62,000 nucleotides of DNA from Cristatella mucedo (GCA_009760855.2 WPIO01000220.1:1-62000), one strand, 5' to 3'; counted from the first letter of the stretch, positions 1 to 11,395 are shown. Program-made: numbers and translations. Notes: generated by a model from the sequence alone, not told the origin.

Positions 1-520
1 GACTTCAAGGTTTCGTCGCTCACTTTTAGGTAACTTCATTCTTTGGCTCCAGCCTATCTCTCAGGTCTACTCCCCCACCAGGCCAAGCATCGTACCACCC
101 ACTTTTCATAATCCATCAGTCTACCAATACCTTGTACGAACCTAAATGCCTATGGAGACCGTGCATTTAGTTCGAATGTTCCCAAAGCCTCGAACTCCCT
201 CCCGACATGCGACACAACATCCCATGACTTGACCACATTTAAAAAGAACTTAAAAACACATAAAGGACAGCATTGAGTGGGTCACTGTGATTTGTCATGT
301 ATGTGCTTGTGAGTGCTGACACTGTGCATGCTGCCACTAACTACATTTGCATGCTGGCCCTGTGCATGTCACCCCTAACCATGTTATTGATGTTGTCTAT
401 TAAGCATGATATTACTCACGATTCAATTGCATTTCCCTTTGCAGCAAATGCAAAGCACCTAGAAAGAGATTGAGTTCTCTGAAGGGGCTTTATCAAGTGC
501 GCTATTATTATTATTATTAT
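1..520 (+). mobile_element. LINE family B (L2/CR1 group), 3' part, truncated by window edge
   Basis: The first bases continue a degenerate reverse-transcriptase C-terminal reading frame (FKV, SLTFR, LAPAYLS, NLKT-type motifs shared by all family B copies here). It is followed by the 3' untranslated tail, the hairpin AAGCRCC...GGGGCTTT-like stem and an (ATT)n microsatellite near 505-525. Stops and frameshifts show it is dead. Confidence 0.85.
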
Positions 521-799
521 TATTTATTCAAACAGGATGAGGAATAATACAAAAAATGTATGCATAATATAATGCAATGAGTGCTTACAAGTGTGTTCGC
601 TTGGTCTCAGTAAGACTACATGATGTAAAAAACATTCCAAACTTTTGGCACTTATTATTGCACAAAGAAACGTTGCCGAGGTTATCATTAGCATCTGCAA
701 CGTCATAAGCTCCAATGGGGATTTATACAAAAACGTACTTTTTCAAAACAATCAGCTAGTCTCTCAACCTAAAAGTATGTAGTATATTAATATAAGTCA

Positions 800-930
800 C
801 TTATAGAGCTACTTACGAGAACTTCTCATGTGCTTTACATAGGCTATGGGTGTCGATTTCATGACGTCGGCCAGACCATGGTCGGTCGAGCACCTTAACC
901 ACTCAGCCAAAACAGCTCGGCATTTAGCGA
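800..930 (-). mobile_element. tRNA-derived SINE family S2, degenerate copy
   Basis: On the minus strand the sequence resembles the S2 head: an A-box-like TGGCTGAGTGGTTAAGGTG followed by a GACC-rich arm and a weak B box. It matches the better S2 copies near 4.2, 18.0 and 30.4 kb. The tail is eroded. Confidence 0.6.
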
Positions 931-1679
931 TGCTATACGTTAAAATGGTCTCAATCATCGGTTCGCAGAAAGTGTGTAAGCAGAGAATCCATAAGGAATT
1001 GATGGCTAAGTAGGCACCTTCTCTTTGCCTGGAATTTTTCTCCCGAATCAATTTCCATGCGACATCGTGTAGCAAAACCTCTTTGGGGTTTGCTTGCTAA
1101 TGAAATCAGAGAACGTCTACACTTTATGCAATACTTAGTCTTCTTGTGTACCTAAAGATGAATGTAGGCTAGCTGAATAAAGGTAAGACTGAGATTGGCA
1201 TCAGTTTTCAGCTCGATGAGACGATAATGTCAGCTTAATGCCACAACAGACTTTTTACTGCCACACCATCTAAACATGTTTACGAGCAATGCATAAATTA
1301 TAGACCATTAATGCATTCTAGTATTTAATAATTAGCAACATAGCCGGCTTTAGTCTGGAAGTCATAATGTTAAACCATTAGCAAGGCCAATTGGTGAGTC
1401 CTCCTAATCAAAACCTACCAGCCCAACTGCCAGCTGGGAGTAATAAGTCGTACTGAAACAAAGAAAGCATTGTATATCATCCTGGTGAGTAACTGTGTTA
1501 CTTCTATTCACGCCAATTTGCAGGAAAACTCTGGCCGAGCTACCTGGCAACCTGAACGATCGGGTACAAATTGTTACGAAATAAAACCAATGAGGCACAA
1601 GTCGTATAAGAATCCAATGCACAATTCAGGTCACGATAGCGCTCAGCTGATTTCTCTCAAGTTCGGAAAAAGTACTCAC

Positions 1680-1827
1680 TCATGTGAACTATTTCAGCAT
1701 AAGAGTCTACAGAGCCGTCACTTATTGTTGCGTTGACAACACAGTAGTAACTGGCACCCTGCACCAATCCACAAAGTCTGGTGCTAGAGCCGTTAGAGAA
1801 ACTGCTCATCTGTGTGCCAAATTCACA
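1680..1827 (-). CDS. Exon: second half of a beta-sandwich (FN3/Ig-like) module
   Basis: The translated minus strand reads LCGLVQGASYYCVVNA then ISDGSVDSYAEIVHM. This looks like the E-F-G strands of an FN3 or Ig fold; 'GL-x-x-G-x-x-Y-x-x-x-V-x-A' is FN3-like, while Y-Y-C is Ig-like. The acceptor (AG before 1827) gives phase 0 and the donor GTGAGT (1674-1679) gives phase 1; the exon is 148 nt. The phase-0 start fits the phase-0 end proposed for the exon at 3523-3677, so together they would make one module. An alternative acceptor lies about 18 nt downstream. The next exon would lie beyond the left window edge or in the repeat-rich 1-1.6 kb, where I see none. Confidence 0.6.
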
Positions 1828-1859
1828 CTACAGCTACAAAAGACTGTAAAAAATTAGCT

Positions 1860-2085
1860 GAACACTTACATGCACTTTTTTTAAGAGCTTGTATGCATGC
1901 TGACCTTGTGCATGTCACCCCTAACCATGTTATTCATGCAGTTAATCAAGCATGATACCACTCACCATTCGATCGTGTTTCCTTTGCAGCAAATATAAAG
2001 TGCCTATCAAAAATGAGGTTGTCTGAGAGTGCTGTGTCAAGTGTATTAATAATATTATAATTATTATTATTACTATAAGAGTTTC
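1860..2085 (+). mobile_element. LINE family B 3' tail
   Basis: Contains the family B tail words (GCATGCTGACC, CATGTCACCCCTAACCATGTTATT, GCAAATATAAAGTGCC) and ends in ATT-rich simple sequence. No coding part is left. It lies in the intron between the exons at 1.75 and 3.6 kb. Confidence 0.75.
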
Positions 2086-2229
2086 CTTAAAGACTGATAT
2101 GCAGTCATTTTTTAGGTAACCACTGGAACAATCATTAGGCTGAAAGCAGATAGCCTTCATGAATGCGAACACCACTGATGCTCTGTTACAGCAAAATATT
2201 TATGATGAAGGGTACCGAGTGGATTTAGA

Positions 2230-3270
2230 TTTAACCCCTAAGCTATGAAGATTATCTAGACATTTCCAACTTATGGTCTCGCGGTCACAATTTTATGATA
2301 CAAGTTGGCTGGCCTGCGATTGAGCATAGGTTTGCAGCCCATTTAGAATAAAAGCCTACACCGAATGCAAGGAGAGTAGAAATGTGTGCTCTAAACTGAG
2401 TCCAGTTAGATAGGATGTTGTAGCTGGAGCATTAGTCTATTGTCTAAGTCTAATTTCGATTCAGTGGATAGGATTGAACTCAGCGATTCGTTGGACTTAG
2501 TAAAGCTAAGCAGTGAACATTCTTTCAAAGGCTGCCGAGTGAGCAGTGTGGCTTACTTGCTGTAGCAGAACCAAGTCTATTAAATGGTTGCCAGCACTAG
2601 CTCCTGAGGGTCAGAGACTCAGCAATTAGGAGTTTAGGATCACGAAAAAATTATTAGTAGTCATAACAATAAAAACTTGTCGTTTGTATAATAACTAAAG
2701 AAAACACGGACTCTGAACAAGGCACTTTACAAACGACGAGTTGCAAGCACTGTATCAAGCAAACCAAAACAACCAAGTAGCGTGCTATCCACCCTAATCA
2801 AGAGAAAGTCAGCAGGAAATCAAATGTACAAAGCTCAAATCCTGAGAGCGTATTGTAGTGCTATTGAAGTTCCCTTCCTCTCCTGCTAGAAGCCTGATCG
2901 CACCACCTTCGATGCTTATCCGAACTTGACAGTATGTTTTAAGCACGCATGAGCATAATATTTTTCACGCCTGCACCAAGTGCAAGGGCTTCATATTCAG
3001 CTGCCAATAACTCGGTGAATTTACTTTCTTTGATAAAGAAAACTTGCATCTAGTAATCAAGTCATATAGTCACTGATTTGCCATAAGAACTGGGGGGGGG
3101 TAATTCTTATTGGGCTTTGGTCGGCAGCTGAGCTTTCTTTGCTACCGTTGCCATAATCCCGTGTTGGCTGAGCCTTCACCTCAATAAACGTCGACTGGTG
3201 ATTAAACCGGAACTAAGCTCGAGTATTTCGGCATGTAATCGAGTGGGTGCAAAACCAGCCTTCAGGCATT
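2230..3270. other. Intronic stretch without recognised feature
   Basis: No coding exon, RNA gene or repeat family could be recognised. There is a nine-G run near 3094. This lies inside the large minus-strand gene model. Confidence 0.4.
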
Positions 3271-3522
3271 CAATTTTCAGTAGCTCATCATACGTCTAAG
3301 TAGAAGCCCTAGGTCATCCACATGCCTACTCTTTATTGTCCCTGTCACGGAAATTTCCGAATACTGTCTCTGATAGCTTTCTGAACTAAACTCAGCTTTC
3401 GATGATCTCTTGGGCGCTAATCTTCCGAAGATAATAACGTCATAGCCCATAACGCCATAACGCATTTACACAAAATCCACAACGTGGCTTCCCATTGCAA
3501 AAAGATCCTAGTACTGCAACAC

Positions 3523-3677
3523 ATGTCGAATCGGTCTGCTGGTTTCAGCCAACGTCACAGTGTATGTGCCCGATTTATCCACTCGGATTTCCAGAGAAGA
3601 AGACGTTTCACTCTCTATTTGACGATTAAAGCCTGCAAATGTCACACAGCTGAAAGTAGCCATATTTGCAGGTAAAA
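3523..3677 (-). CDS. Exon: first half of a beta-sandwich (Ig/FN3-like) module
   Basis: Minus-strand translation contains ANMATFSCVTFAGFN, then SSSLEIRVDKSGTYTVTLAE. This pattern, a buried Cys followed by alternating hydrophobic strands and G-T-Y-T-V-T-L, fits an Ig or FN3 fold. The acceptor is ATCTTTAG ending at 3678, giving two leading bases and phase 1. This matches the phase-1 donor of the FN3-like exon at 8833. The donor is less sure: CAT followed by GTGTTG gives a phase-0 end at 3523, compatible with the exon at 1827. A stop codon follows about four codons later in frame, so the exon must end near here. Confidence 0.55.
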
Positions 3678-4122
3678 CTAAAGATTTGTTCTGCTAGCAA
3701 GGTTTTTACTCATTACAATCATGTCAAAAATTAACGAGTGAGTAATAACTTCCAACCAGACACCAAAATCCGAAATTGCAACTGGCCATCAGTAACATAG
3801 CTGTCCGGTTAACTAGGCCACATCAACAAATGTGCCAAATTCCTAATGTCCTCAGATTCGGAGCTCAAAATTCCTTGGGAACATTAAGCTATGAACCAAA
3901 ACACTGCTTCATACTAGCTAAAGAACCACACAATATTTAGTTCAACTTACTATCAACTCACAGTAGTTCCTTTCACTACCAGCTGAATAATTGACCATAA
4001 TACACGAGATAAAAGTTCGGCAAAACGTAATGGTTGACATTCAACCAAATTCCAAAATAGACTTTCGAGCAGTGCTCGAAAACGACAAGCTGGGTAGTTT
4101 TACGCAAACTATTGGGGTGTTT

Positions 4123-4262
4123 TATAATTCATTTGTATAGCGCCCCAAGAGAACTTAATCTCTATTCAGGCGCTTCACATGTGCCTCGGGGCTCGAGCCA
4201 GCGACCTCAGACAGACCTTGGTCGGGGCATGCACCTTAACCGCTGGACCAAGCCAGCTCACC
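4123..4262 (-). mobile_element. tRNA-derived SINE family S2
   Basis: On the minus strand: an A box like TGGTCCAGCGGTTAAGGTG, a GACCAAGGTC hairpin arm, a B-box-like GGCTCGAGCC, then a tail whose AGCGCC (4139-4144) and GGCGCT (4169-4174) pair around AGAGAACTTAATCTCT. It ends near ATACAAATGAATTATAA. The A and B boxes are those of RNA polymerase III promoters. Confidence 0.8.
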
Positions 4263-5630
4263 AGACCTAAGAAACCCTGGCTTGGATTACTATATAACTC
4301 CCTAAGCTCAGGGAAGCAAGTTTTGTGGTCGTAGTTCTCAATCTTCGTTTTCTCTACAGCTCACTAGAAGTTCCTAACTTCAGGACTCGGCAGAAACATT
4401 AATTGACCATTTCATAAACTTGTTTTAAAATGGAAGCACTTGCAAAACTGAGAGTAAATACATACTCACTATGCAAGAAGCAAAAGTGTTTTGGCATTAA
4501 ACCATATCAGATTCAAATCAATATAGGCAATATAAAATGCTGATACTATCTTGAATTCGACGGCAGCACTCGCATTGAATAGCTTGCGATCAGAATCTGA
4601 ACAAGTTCCTCAAGGAAGTGCAAAAATAACAATTGCAATTTACCAGCATTGCTCCATTCTTAGATCTGCCCAAGGTTACAAATGCCCAATGTCCCATACT
4701 GGCTAAACACTAGTTACTAGCTGAATCTCAAGCTCTGACTGAGGAGTTTTCTAGCCGACTGTAAGTGACCGATTGCATACTCAGAAAACATGCAAGGACA
4801 TTGTCGAAGAAGTAAACACAGGACTACAAAATATCTGAAAAACTGGGCAACGGTATCGGTGTCTCTGCTTACTGTAATTTGCACAATACCATAGAGCCTA
4901 ACGTAGGTAGACTGAATGCTTTACTGATATGGTCATCCACTGAAATTTCAAGTTTTCAAGGAACTATAAGGCTACCTGACATAGCTTCACGGTATATTCT
5001 GGTTAAAGAACTATATGGGGGTAATGATGGTATATGCACAGGCATTATGCTAGTTAGCCAGTGGTATCGCCTTCGCAGTGATGGGAAAGTCAAATTTAAT
5101 GATCAATATTTCTTTACGGTCTAAAATACCTGCTAGATATATATCCGGACATGCATGCAAATCTGCACACAATGACTATTCCCAAATCATTCTCGCTTAA
5201 AGTGGATTCACTATACTTAGCTGTCCCAAAGTTTTGAAGTCCATATCCGTGGCTGCTTTGGCGACAGATAAACAAATCTAGGTGTTACTGATAGAACAGG
5301 CAGGATGAGCAAGATACTTCGTTCAGTCACGACAATGGCAGGCAGCACAGAATGCACAGGTCACCGACGGCAGAACTTCTGCCTCACATGCCCAGTGGCT
5401 TTAGTTGAGCAACTGGCCGCGAACACCATTAGTCATTTACCTCAATGCCAACTAAATGAGGTGCATTAGGAACACTTGAGTTGATTACCAGTAAACAAAA
5501 TGCCAGCAAACGGCAGCTTGAAATAAAGTGCCAGTTTTCGAAGTAGAAGGAATTAAATCTCTTCGTGTAATGCAAATGCAACAGCTTTCATTCTCAGCAA
5601 GAGTAGGCACACATACGACATATCGCTTGG

Positions 5631-5960
5631 ACCTATCGAGTTACAGTTTTACCTGGACCTACAAGTGTGCCAACCTATCAGTTTTCTTAGATACGAGCTG
5701 CCCCTCGGTCAATTTTTTGCTTTGAGTTGAGAACTACAAATCGGGTTACGAGCCAGATTCAGATATCCCACCACTAGTTACAAGCACACAGACGACAAAT
5801 CCCATAGACCTATCAATTTACAGTGGTTCCTGGACTTACGAGTATCCCAAGGTTTTTTCCGAGATACGAGCTCTCGGCTAATGTTTTGCTTTGAGTTGAG
5901 AGCTGAAATTCGGGTTACGAGCCAGCGTCAGATACACCACTACTAATTACTGCAGCAAAC
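5631..5960. repeat. Tandem duplication, unit about 178 bp, two diverged copies
   Basis: The block starting GACCTATCGAGTTACAG near 5630 recurs as GACCTATCAATTTACAG near 5808. Each is followed by TTAGATACGAGCT / CGAGATACGAGCT, TTTTGCTTTGAGTTGAGA and GGGTTACGAGCCAG. Spacing is about 178 bp. A loose further echo (GAGTTACGAGCTCTGTC) lies near 6526. Confidence 0.75.
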
Positions 5961-7870
5961 GTCAAAGTGAATGCTGCAACATCTGTCCAGCATCCGGTGC
6001 CACAATCGCTTACTTTAAGTGATCGCAATGGAATTGTTCACGTGTATACAAGTGCGAGTTGGCGTGCTAGCAATTCAAGCCAGAGGGTGAAGGGAGGAAC
6101 TGCTTGTGGTTACTCAAGCCATTAAGGGTAGGGCATACTTTTCACTGCAAGATGCTGCCGACGATCCCGGTGCGAAGTCAAGTGCAGGCCTGGCGATTTG
6201 CACCCTGCACATGAACGAGAAGAAAGCTTGGCAAAAAGGGCAAAATCAGCTAATATGATTCAGGCATTCATTTTAATCTTGCTCCTGAAACTCCGTCAGC
6301 GTTTTCAAGTCGTCTGGTCTCCAAAGTAATGTTGTATCTTACAATTCTTAAATCCGATTTATTGAAGTAAATTCTTTTGTGGTGTTTTTAAACCATATGT
6401 TTTATTTAGAAGTACGTTTTTTTAATAAATAACAAAAAGCAATAGTGTTTTTGTGGGCCCAGAAAAGATTAATGACATTTTCACTCATTTCAATGTGGAA
6501 AATTGATTGTGCATAAGAGTATAGTGAGTTACGAGCTCTGTCACTGAACGAATTAAACTTCTAAGGTAAGATATCACTATACTTACTAAAATAGAGACAG
6601 GCTCCTCACAGTCCTGGGTGGATGAGCTCTCTATTACATTGATACAAGAGTCATCTTTTTGCAGGTGATCTAAACATAAGAAATGGAATTAGCAGCACTA
6701 TCTTGTTTTAATAGGTTGTCACTCTAGCACTTGTTTCAGTAGAAGATAGTCACCACTGCTCGCACTCAAAATAATGTAAGTTGTACAAGCTTGATGCATC
6801 AGCAGTTTTGCATGCCAGCGAGCTTTGGAGATGGCCTGATAGCATGACGAGCCCCCATTACGATCTCTTGCGAGAATGATTGGGAAGATTTATTCTTTAG
6901 CTAATTTGTCTCTCATAAGGCAGCATATCTCAAAAGTGATTGGGCCAGGCTTCTTCGACAGGATCCACGGGTACCCAATTGTGCTTGCTATTTATATAAT
7001 CCGTGAGGCAAACATTCATCAATCGTAGGATATATATTTAGTGAATGCTAATAATGTGACACATAATTCATCATTTTTTCCCAAGTATGAAGGCGATGAT
7101 AAATGGTATACCCCCTTTGAAGGCCTGTAACTAGCTCCTCGGGTATTTAATGACTTTATGTAGACAAAAACGGAATGCGGGCCATTGGCATGCGACTACT
7201 ATCAATGAAGCTCTATAAATTTTGACTGCCCATCGGCAAGCCCCTAATGCCACCATTGGAATTATCCAAAAATCTTAATATTTTTGAACCTCTGTCTCTA
7301 GCATTATTGCGAATGCAACCTCTGATTGGCCCACTAGCTTACCAATATTGGTACTATAAGGAATTATCTGAAGTATTGAGCGACAAAAATTTACGATGGA
7401 CGTTCACATTTGATTTAAGTCATGGCTATTGGCTGGAAACGACATTATACTTACAGCTAATGCAGCACAAGGTTAGACTCATTTTCTCTCAGCTGCAGAA
7501 AACAATGACTGCAAGGTAACCAGATTTCTAGGATCTAAAAGATCCCACAGGCTATCTATTCTAGTCATATCCAGCAAGGAGGCTGAATTGGTCTATCCAG
7601 TGATGAGCTGTTTTGATCTAAATTCTTTACCAGAGAAGGTTGAGATGGCATGCAATTACCATGCCTTTACGTCAGGTTTAAACACAGATCATGTCATTGA
7701 AGCCCAACGACCCAACAACTTAAGCCCAATGACTTGAGCTCAATCAATCACAGCCATGCCCACTTAACACGAACCACAATGGCAAAGCCTAAACCAAAGA
7801 TAAAAACAAAAACGAAAAACAAAACCATGGGTACTGCCTCATCAATGGCTTGTTATCATAAACCTTCTAA
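5961..7870. other. Intronic stretch; two unassigned plus-strand reading frames near 7.25-7.73 kb
   Basis: Nothing is recognised between 5961 and 7240. Between 7247 and 7735 two open plus-strand stretches of about 90 and 75 codons follow each other in different frames (motifs LIGPLAYQYWYY, then VTRFLGSKRSHR). They could be a decayed retroelement, but I cannot assign a family. Confidence 0.3.
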
Positions 7871-7917
7871 TTGTAAGCATTTTAGCACTTGTCAGCCTTT
7901 GCAACCATAGGAGGCTT

Positions 7918-7995
7918 AAATGTGATTAGTGATAGCTGGAAATGTGATTCGTGATAGTTGATAGTGAAATTCGTGATAGCTGAAATTTGAGAAAA
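7918..7995. repeat. Short imperfect tandem repeat (about 25 bp unit)
   Basis: Three near-copies of a GTGATTCGTGATAGCTGAAA-like word follow one another. No coding content. Confidence 0.6.
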
Positions 7996-8832
7996 CGGGA
8001 AATTGCTAAACAAACTAAAAAATTCTATAACTGAACCAGGCTGAATGTGCAAGTTATGTAGCTCAATCTTGCCAAGACGATGCAGGATAAGAAAGTAGAC
8101 TAATGGTGGACGGTACAGTGCAGCCATGAGGCCTTAGCAAAAAACATCACGAATTGAAAATTCTGATTAAGTTTAGTGCTATAGTTGGTTTAAAGTGTTA
8201 GCTTCTAATTGACTTAAGAATAAATTTGAGGAAACCTTAGATAATCAAACAGCCTTAATTTTTAAACAGCAGAAGAACAATGACGGCTAACACCAAGCTT
8301 GTCGTAGCTGCAGAGGACGGCCTGATGTAGGCTCGAAACCAGCACCTAAATTGAGACTTCATGATATGAGACATTTCAAACCACTAGAGAAATAATCCTG
8401 CACGTTATTATGATTGCCTTGCAGCGCGTAAATTGCCTTCAGCTGATTTTAAATTGGGTTGACGTCTTTTTTATTCAACGCAATATTAAAGTGCACACCA
8501 CTTTGCACCAGGGTAAGCTACATATATACTTATTAGTTGAACCAGTTATGCTAGAGATCAGCTACAGGGCTCTCTCCATGTTTAACAAAAGCAATGATAA
8601 AATCAGCACCAAAATTCACATGCAAATCTACAGTAGTTCGTTTAAAATTATTCACTTGGATGATAAATAACTGCCAGTGCCAAATAAGTGGCCTAAGTTG
8701 CTAAATATTTGATAGGGTAAAAAAGGGTTGTTTATTCAACACAAATAAGGGGATTATAATGGACAGGAAACAGAAAAATACGGTGATCACAGTGGTTTCA
8801 GCAAAAAAAATGACACTACTAAATAAACTTAC

Positions 8833-9198
8833 AAGTTCGGAAACCTGTGTGGGCCTTCACACCTTTTGTTCCAAGCCCTATAGTGCAGCCTGAACCTGGC
8901 ATAGGAAGACATCCATCTGGATAAGAATATGGGCATCCAATACTGGAAATGCAAATTTCTGGTAACACACGTATGTTATAAAGGCGATTGGGAGATGCTG
9001 GTATGTTAACATTCTGAAGTCCTGGTGTTGTAGCTGCTACTCTCACTGTTGTGTTAACACCAATGCCGGATCCGTCGACTTGAATCAAATAAGAGGTTGC
9101 TGCAAGGTCGCTGTCTTGGACAAGTGTTGTCATAGATACTTGTAGATTATTGCATTTAGGAGTAGTAGTCACAGATGCATTTAACAGTTGAGGGATCA
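8833..9198 (-). CDS. Exon: fibronectin type III-like module with Cys-rich end
   Basis: The 366-nt exon starts after TATATTTTAG with two bases (phase 1) and ends before a consensus GTAAGT donor (8827-8832), again phase 1. The 121 codons contain CNNLQVSM, then SYLIQVDGSG and a late RLYNIRVLPE, the C strand and F strand signature of FN3. After it come four Cys in a Gly/Pro-rich tail (ISSIGCPYSY, DGCLPMPGSGC), which is unusual for FN3. It lies between EGF/Ig-like exons and the beta-sandwich exons at 3.6 and 1.75 kb. FN3 modules usually mediate protein contacts in the stalk of receptors. Exon status is strong; the domain name is moderately sure. Confidence 0.75.
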
Positions 9199-9516
9199 CT
9201 AAAATATAGTGCGGAAGTTCAGAAATTAAATTTTTATGAACCAGTGGCAAACAACACATTTGCTGAAGAACTACATACAGAGCATAAAGGTAGCCAAACC
9301 ACAGTATTAGTTAGTAAATTGCATCCCTTAAGAAATTGATATAGATGGAAATAATAATAAAACACTTCCATAGGAACCAGAGGCACTAGAATTTGACAGC
9401 TATATATTAAGGAGGAGGACGAACTGGCCCAATAAGTCTAAATTTAGCCTCCGACCCAGCAATGTGATGAAGAAGTAAAGTATGCCAGCCAACGAACTTT
9501 TACACAGTAGGTTTAC

Positions 9517-9665
9517 TGGTTGTCCATGAACCAACGTGAAAACTTGGTGGTGAAACCGATGAGTTCGTCACTGTCGTTAACGATTGCTGTAAGTCCATTC
9601 CTTTAGAATTATGCAGCAAGCAGATGCAGTAACCGAAGCGATCATGGGCAGTTCTCGAAGGAAAC
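9517..9665 (-). CDS. Tentative exon: Ig-like second half
   Basis: Minus-strand frame contains DRFGYCICLLHNSKGMD, close to the F-G hairpin of Ig domains (D-x-F-G-Y-x-C...N-S-K-G). The putative acceptor (AG at 9666-9667) gives phase 2 and the donor GTAAAC (9511-9516) gives phase 1, which matches the FN3-like exon at 9198. Joining it to the candidate first half at 10960 creates a stop codon. Another frame just upstream (LLIEVSFEN) looks like the missing E strand. So either the boundaries are wrong, or a one-base change or error is present. Confidence 0.35.
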
Positions 9666-10334
9666 CTCGATTAGCAACAACTCATCTCATATATTACAGG
9701 TAGTTTGCTAGTTGTTAGCTACTCTGCCGGATTCAGACCGCAGTAAAACTGTACTTATAGTTTAACAGCTGTTCCCAAAAATAAAGGACCACAATAACTT
9801 TGCCTGCATGATATTTAAGATTAGCTCTTACTTAAGAAACAAACGGTTGTTATTACAGCTAGCTGCAATAGCAATTTCATACCAGATTCAGACCTCGTCG
9901 GTTACCTTTGCCGTTTACACAGACTTGGCTTTACCTTCGCACTCGAGCATAACTGAAAAAAACACTTGACCATGTTTTATGATACTGCTATCAAACTGAT
10001 GGTAATTTTTTTTGGTGTAGCCGCATAGCAAGCTGCGATATAAATGATACGCTTATTTTAAAGCTTATTTTGATATCTTGTTCCAAAAGCGTTTGAGATG
10101 AAGCCGGCATTTCCATGGCTATATTGCTGCTCTCATCGAAATTTCATTGAGAATGTTAGGTGCCCACCCAAGAGCAAATGTTAGAAATAAAAGGTGGGCT
10201 AAAAATGACAAAGTTTGACACGCAAGAAGGCAGATAAGAAACAGATCCTTTGCATTGAAGGTGTCATCGGTGTGAGAATGTAAGCCTGGATCATCCTTGA
10301 GGGTCATAGCACTAAGAGGGCAAACATTTATTGT

Positions 10335-10535
10335 TAATAATAATAATAATAATAATAATGCACTTGATAAAGCGCCCTCAGAGAACTCAATCTATCTCTA
10401 GGCGCTTTACATTTGCTGCAAAGGGAAATGCAATTGAATGGTGAGTAATATCATGCTTGATAAACCAACAAAATGAATAACATGGTTATGGGTGACATGC
10501 ACAGGGTCAGCATGCAATGCTAAAGCAGCTTGACC
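10335..10535 (-). mobile_element. LINE family B 3' tail
   Basis: Starts with (AAT)n, then the minus-strand hairpin (AAAGCGCC...GGCGCTTT) and tail words TTTGCTGCAAAGGGAAATG and GTGACATGCACAGGGTCAGCATGCAA. No coding part. Confidence 0.8.
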
Positions 10536-10959
10536 AACAATTATTTCCTGAAATATACCAAATTTCAAAGGCCAACATGATCGCAGCTGGACATTGACGG
10601 CTACCCTCTCACCTATGGAACTTAGGTAGGACATGAACCATTACAGTGTAATACCATTATAGTGTAATACTTCACCCTGTGCAGGCATTCAAGAAGGACA
10701 AGGGGAAATTCAACCTACCAGGGTAAATCAAGCAGCTTAATGAAATCAGCTTAAGGAAATCAGCATATAATCATTTCATGAATTACGAGCTTCATGCTGG
10801 AGTATTTTTTTGAGACATCGCCAAGGGTGGAATAGATGTTAAATTAACTGCTGTCAATGATAACATTTGGCAGTGCTTCTTCGGATCATCACAGAAAGGC
10901 ACACAGTACCCTATAAGGATTCAAACAAGATTTTTCAAGAATAAGCAGCACACACTTAC

Positions 10960-11197
10960 TAAATTATGTGTACAATTCGTATATGCAGTTTCCTGTGGGT
11001 CGGTTCATACGTACGACCATGAGTAAATCTAGAATATACACCTCTTTGGATGTAGGCCAACGATGCACTTCCAAACCTTAACCATTGACGATTCATTGAA
11101 ACAACACAAGTACTTTGATATTGCGTTCGATTAACCAGATAACCAGAAATGAACGGTCGTTGATATAGGACAGTCAAAAAAAATATAGATATCACAC
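10960..11197 (-). CDS. Tentative exon: Ig-like first half
   Basis: An open frame of 78 codons runs from a possible acceptor at 11198 to a very strong donor GTAAGT (10954-10959). It contains QYQSTCVVSMNRQWLRFG, a Cys-to-Trp spacing seen in Ig B-C strands, and later RKLHIRIVHI, an E-strand-like run. Start phase is 1, compatible with the EGF exon just upstream, but the intron would be only 45 bp (39 bp with another AG). The end phase is 2. See the note on the exon at 9517 for the problem at the downstream junction. Confidence 0.4.
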
Positions 11198-11242
11198 CTT
11201 GAGCTAATGCGTATCATCAAATGTACCGAAGAACGTGCATAC

Positions 11243-11395
11243 TTATCCAGCATCCAGGAGGTAGAAATCGGTTGGTAGGGCAAGAAGTAAATTTGCATCC
11301 ACCATACACGTCACAAGGTGAAGATGACAACGTGCATGCATCAGAGTAACAGTTTTGAAGAAGGCATCCCGGACCAACGTAATTATTTGGACAAC
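11243..11395 (-). CDS. Exon: EGF-like Cys-rich module
   Basis: The 153-nt exon starts after GTTGATTTCAG with two bases and ends before GTATGC, phase 1 at both sides. The 50 codons have eight Cys: CPNNYVGPGC, then QNCYSDAC, PCDVYGGC, FTSCP and PPGC. This is the short C-x-G-x-x-x-G-x-x-C style of Draper/MEGF-type EGF repeats. Joined to the preceding FTP exon it gives Q-G-C-P-N-N-Y, a natural FTP to EGF transition. In such proteins these repeats form an extracellular stalk. Read-through past the donor meets a stop after about ten codons, supporting the splice site. Confidence 0.78.
   Translation of the reverse strand, partial: VVQIITLVRDAFFKTVTLMHARCHLHLVTCMVDANLLLALPTDFYLLDAG

Noticed and set aside
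3277-3465. Minus-strand frame starting MRYGVMGYDVIIFGRLAPKR, considered as an exon
   Set aside because: A stop lies directly before the ATG and there is no acceptor in the open part.
3960-4010. Small minus-strand candidate exon (SAGSERNYCEL) with GTAAGT
   Set aside because: Only about 30 nt long; cannot be told from chance.
4430-4630. Minus-strand open stretch ending at a strong GTGAGT donor, considered as an exon
   Set aside because: The phase-2 end and hydrophobic sequence do not fit the modules. No partner exon was found, so it was left out.
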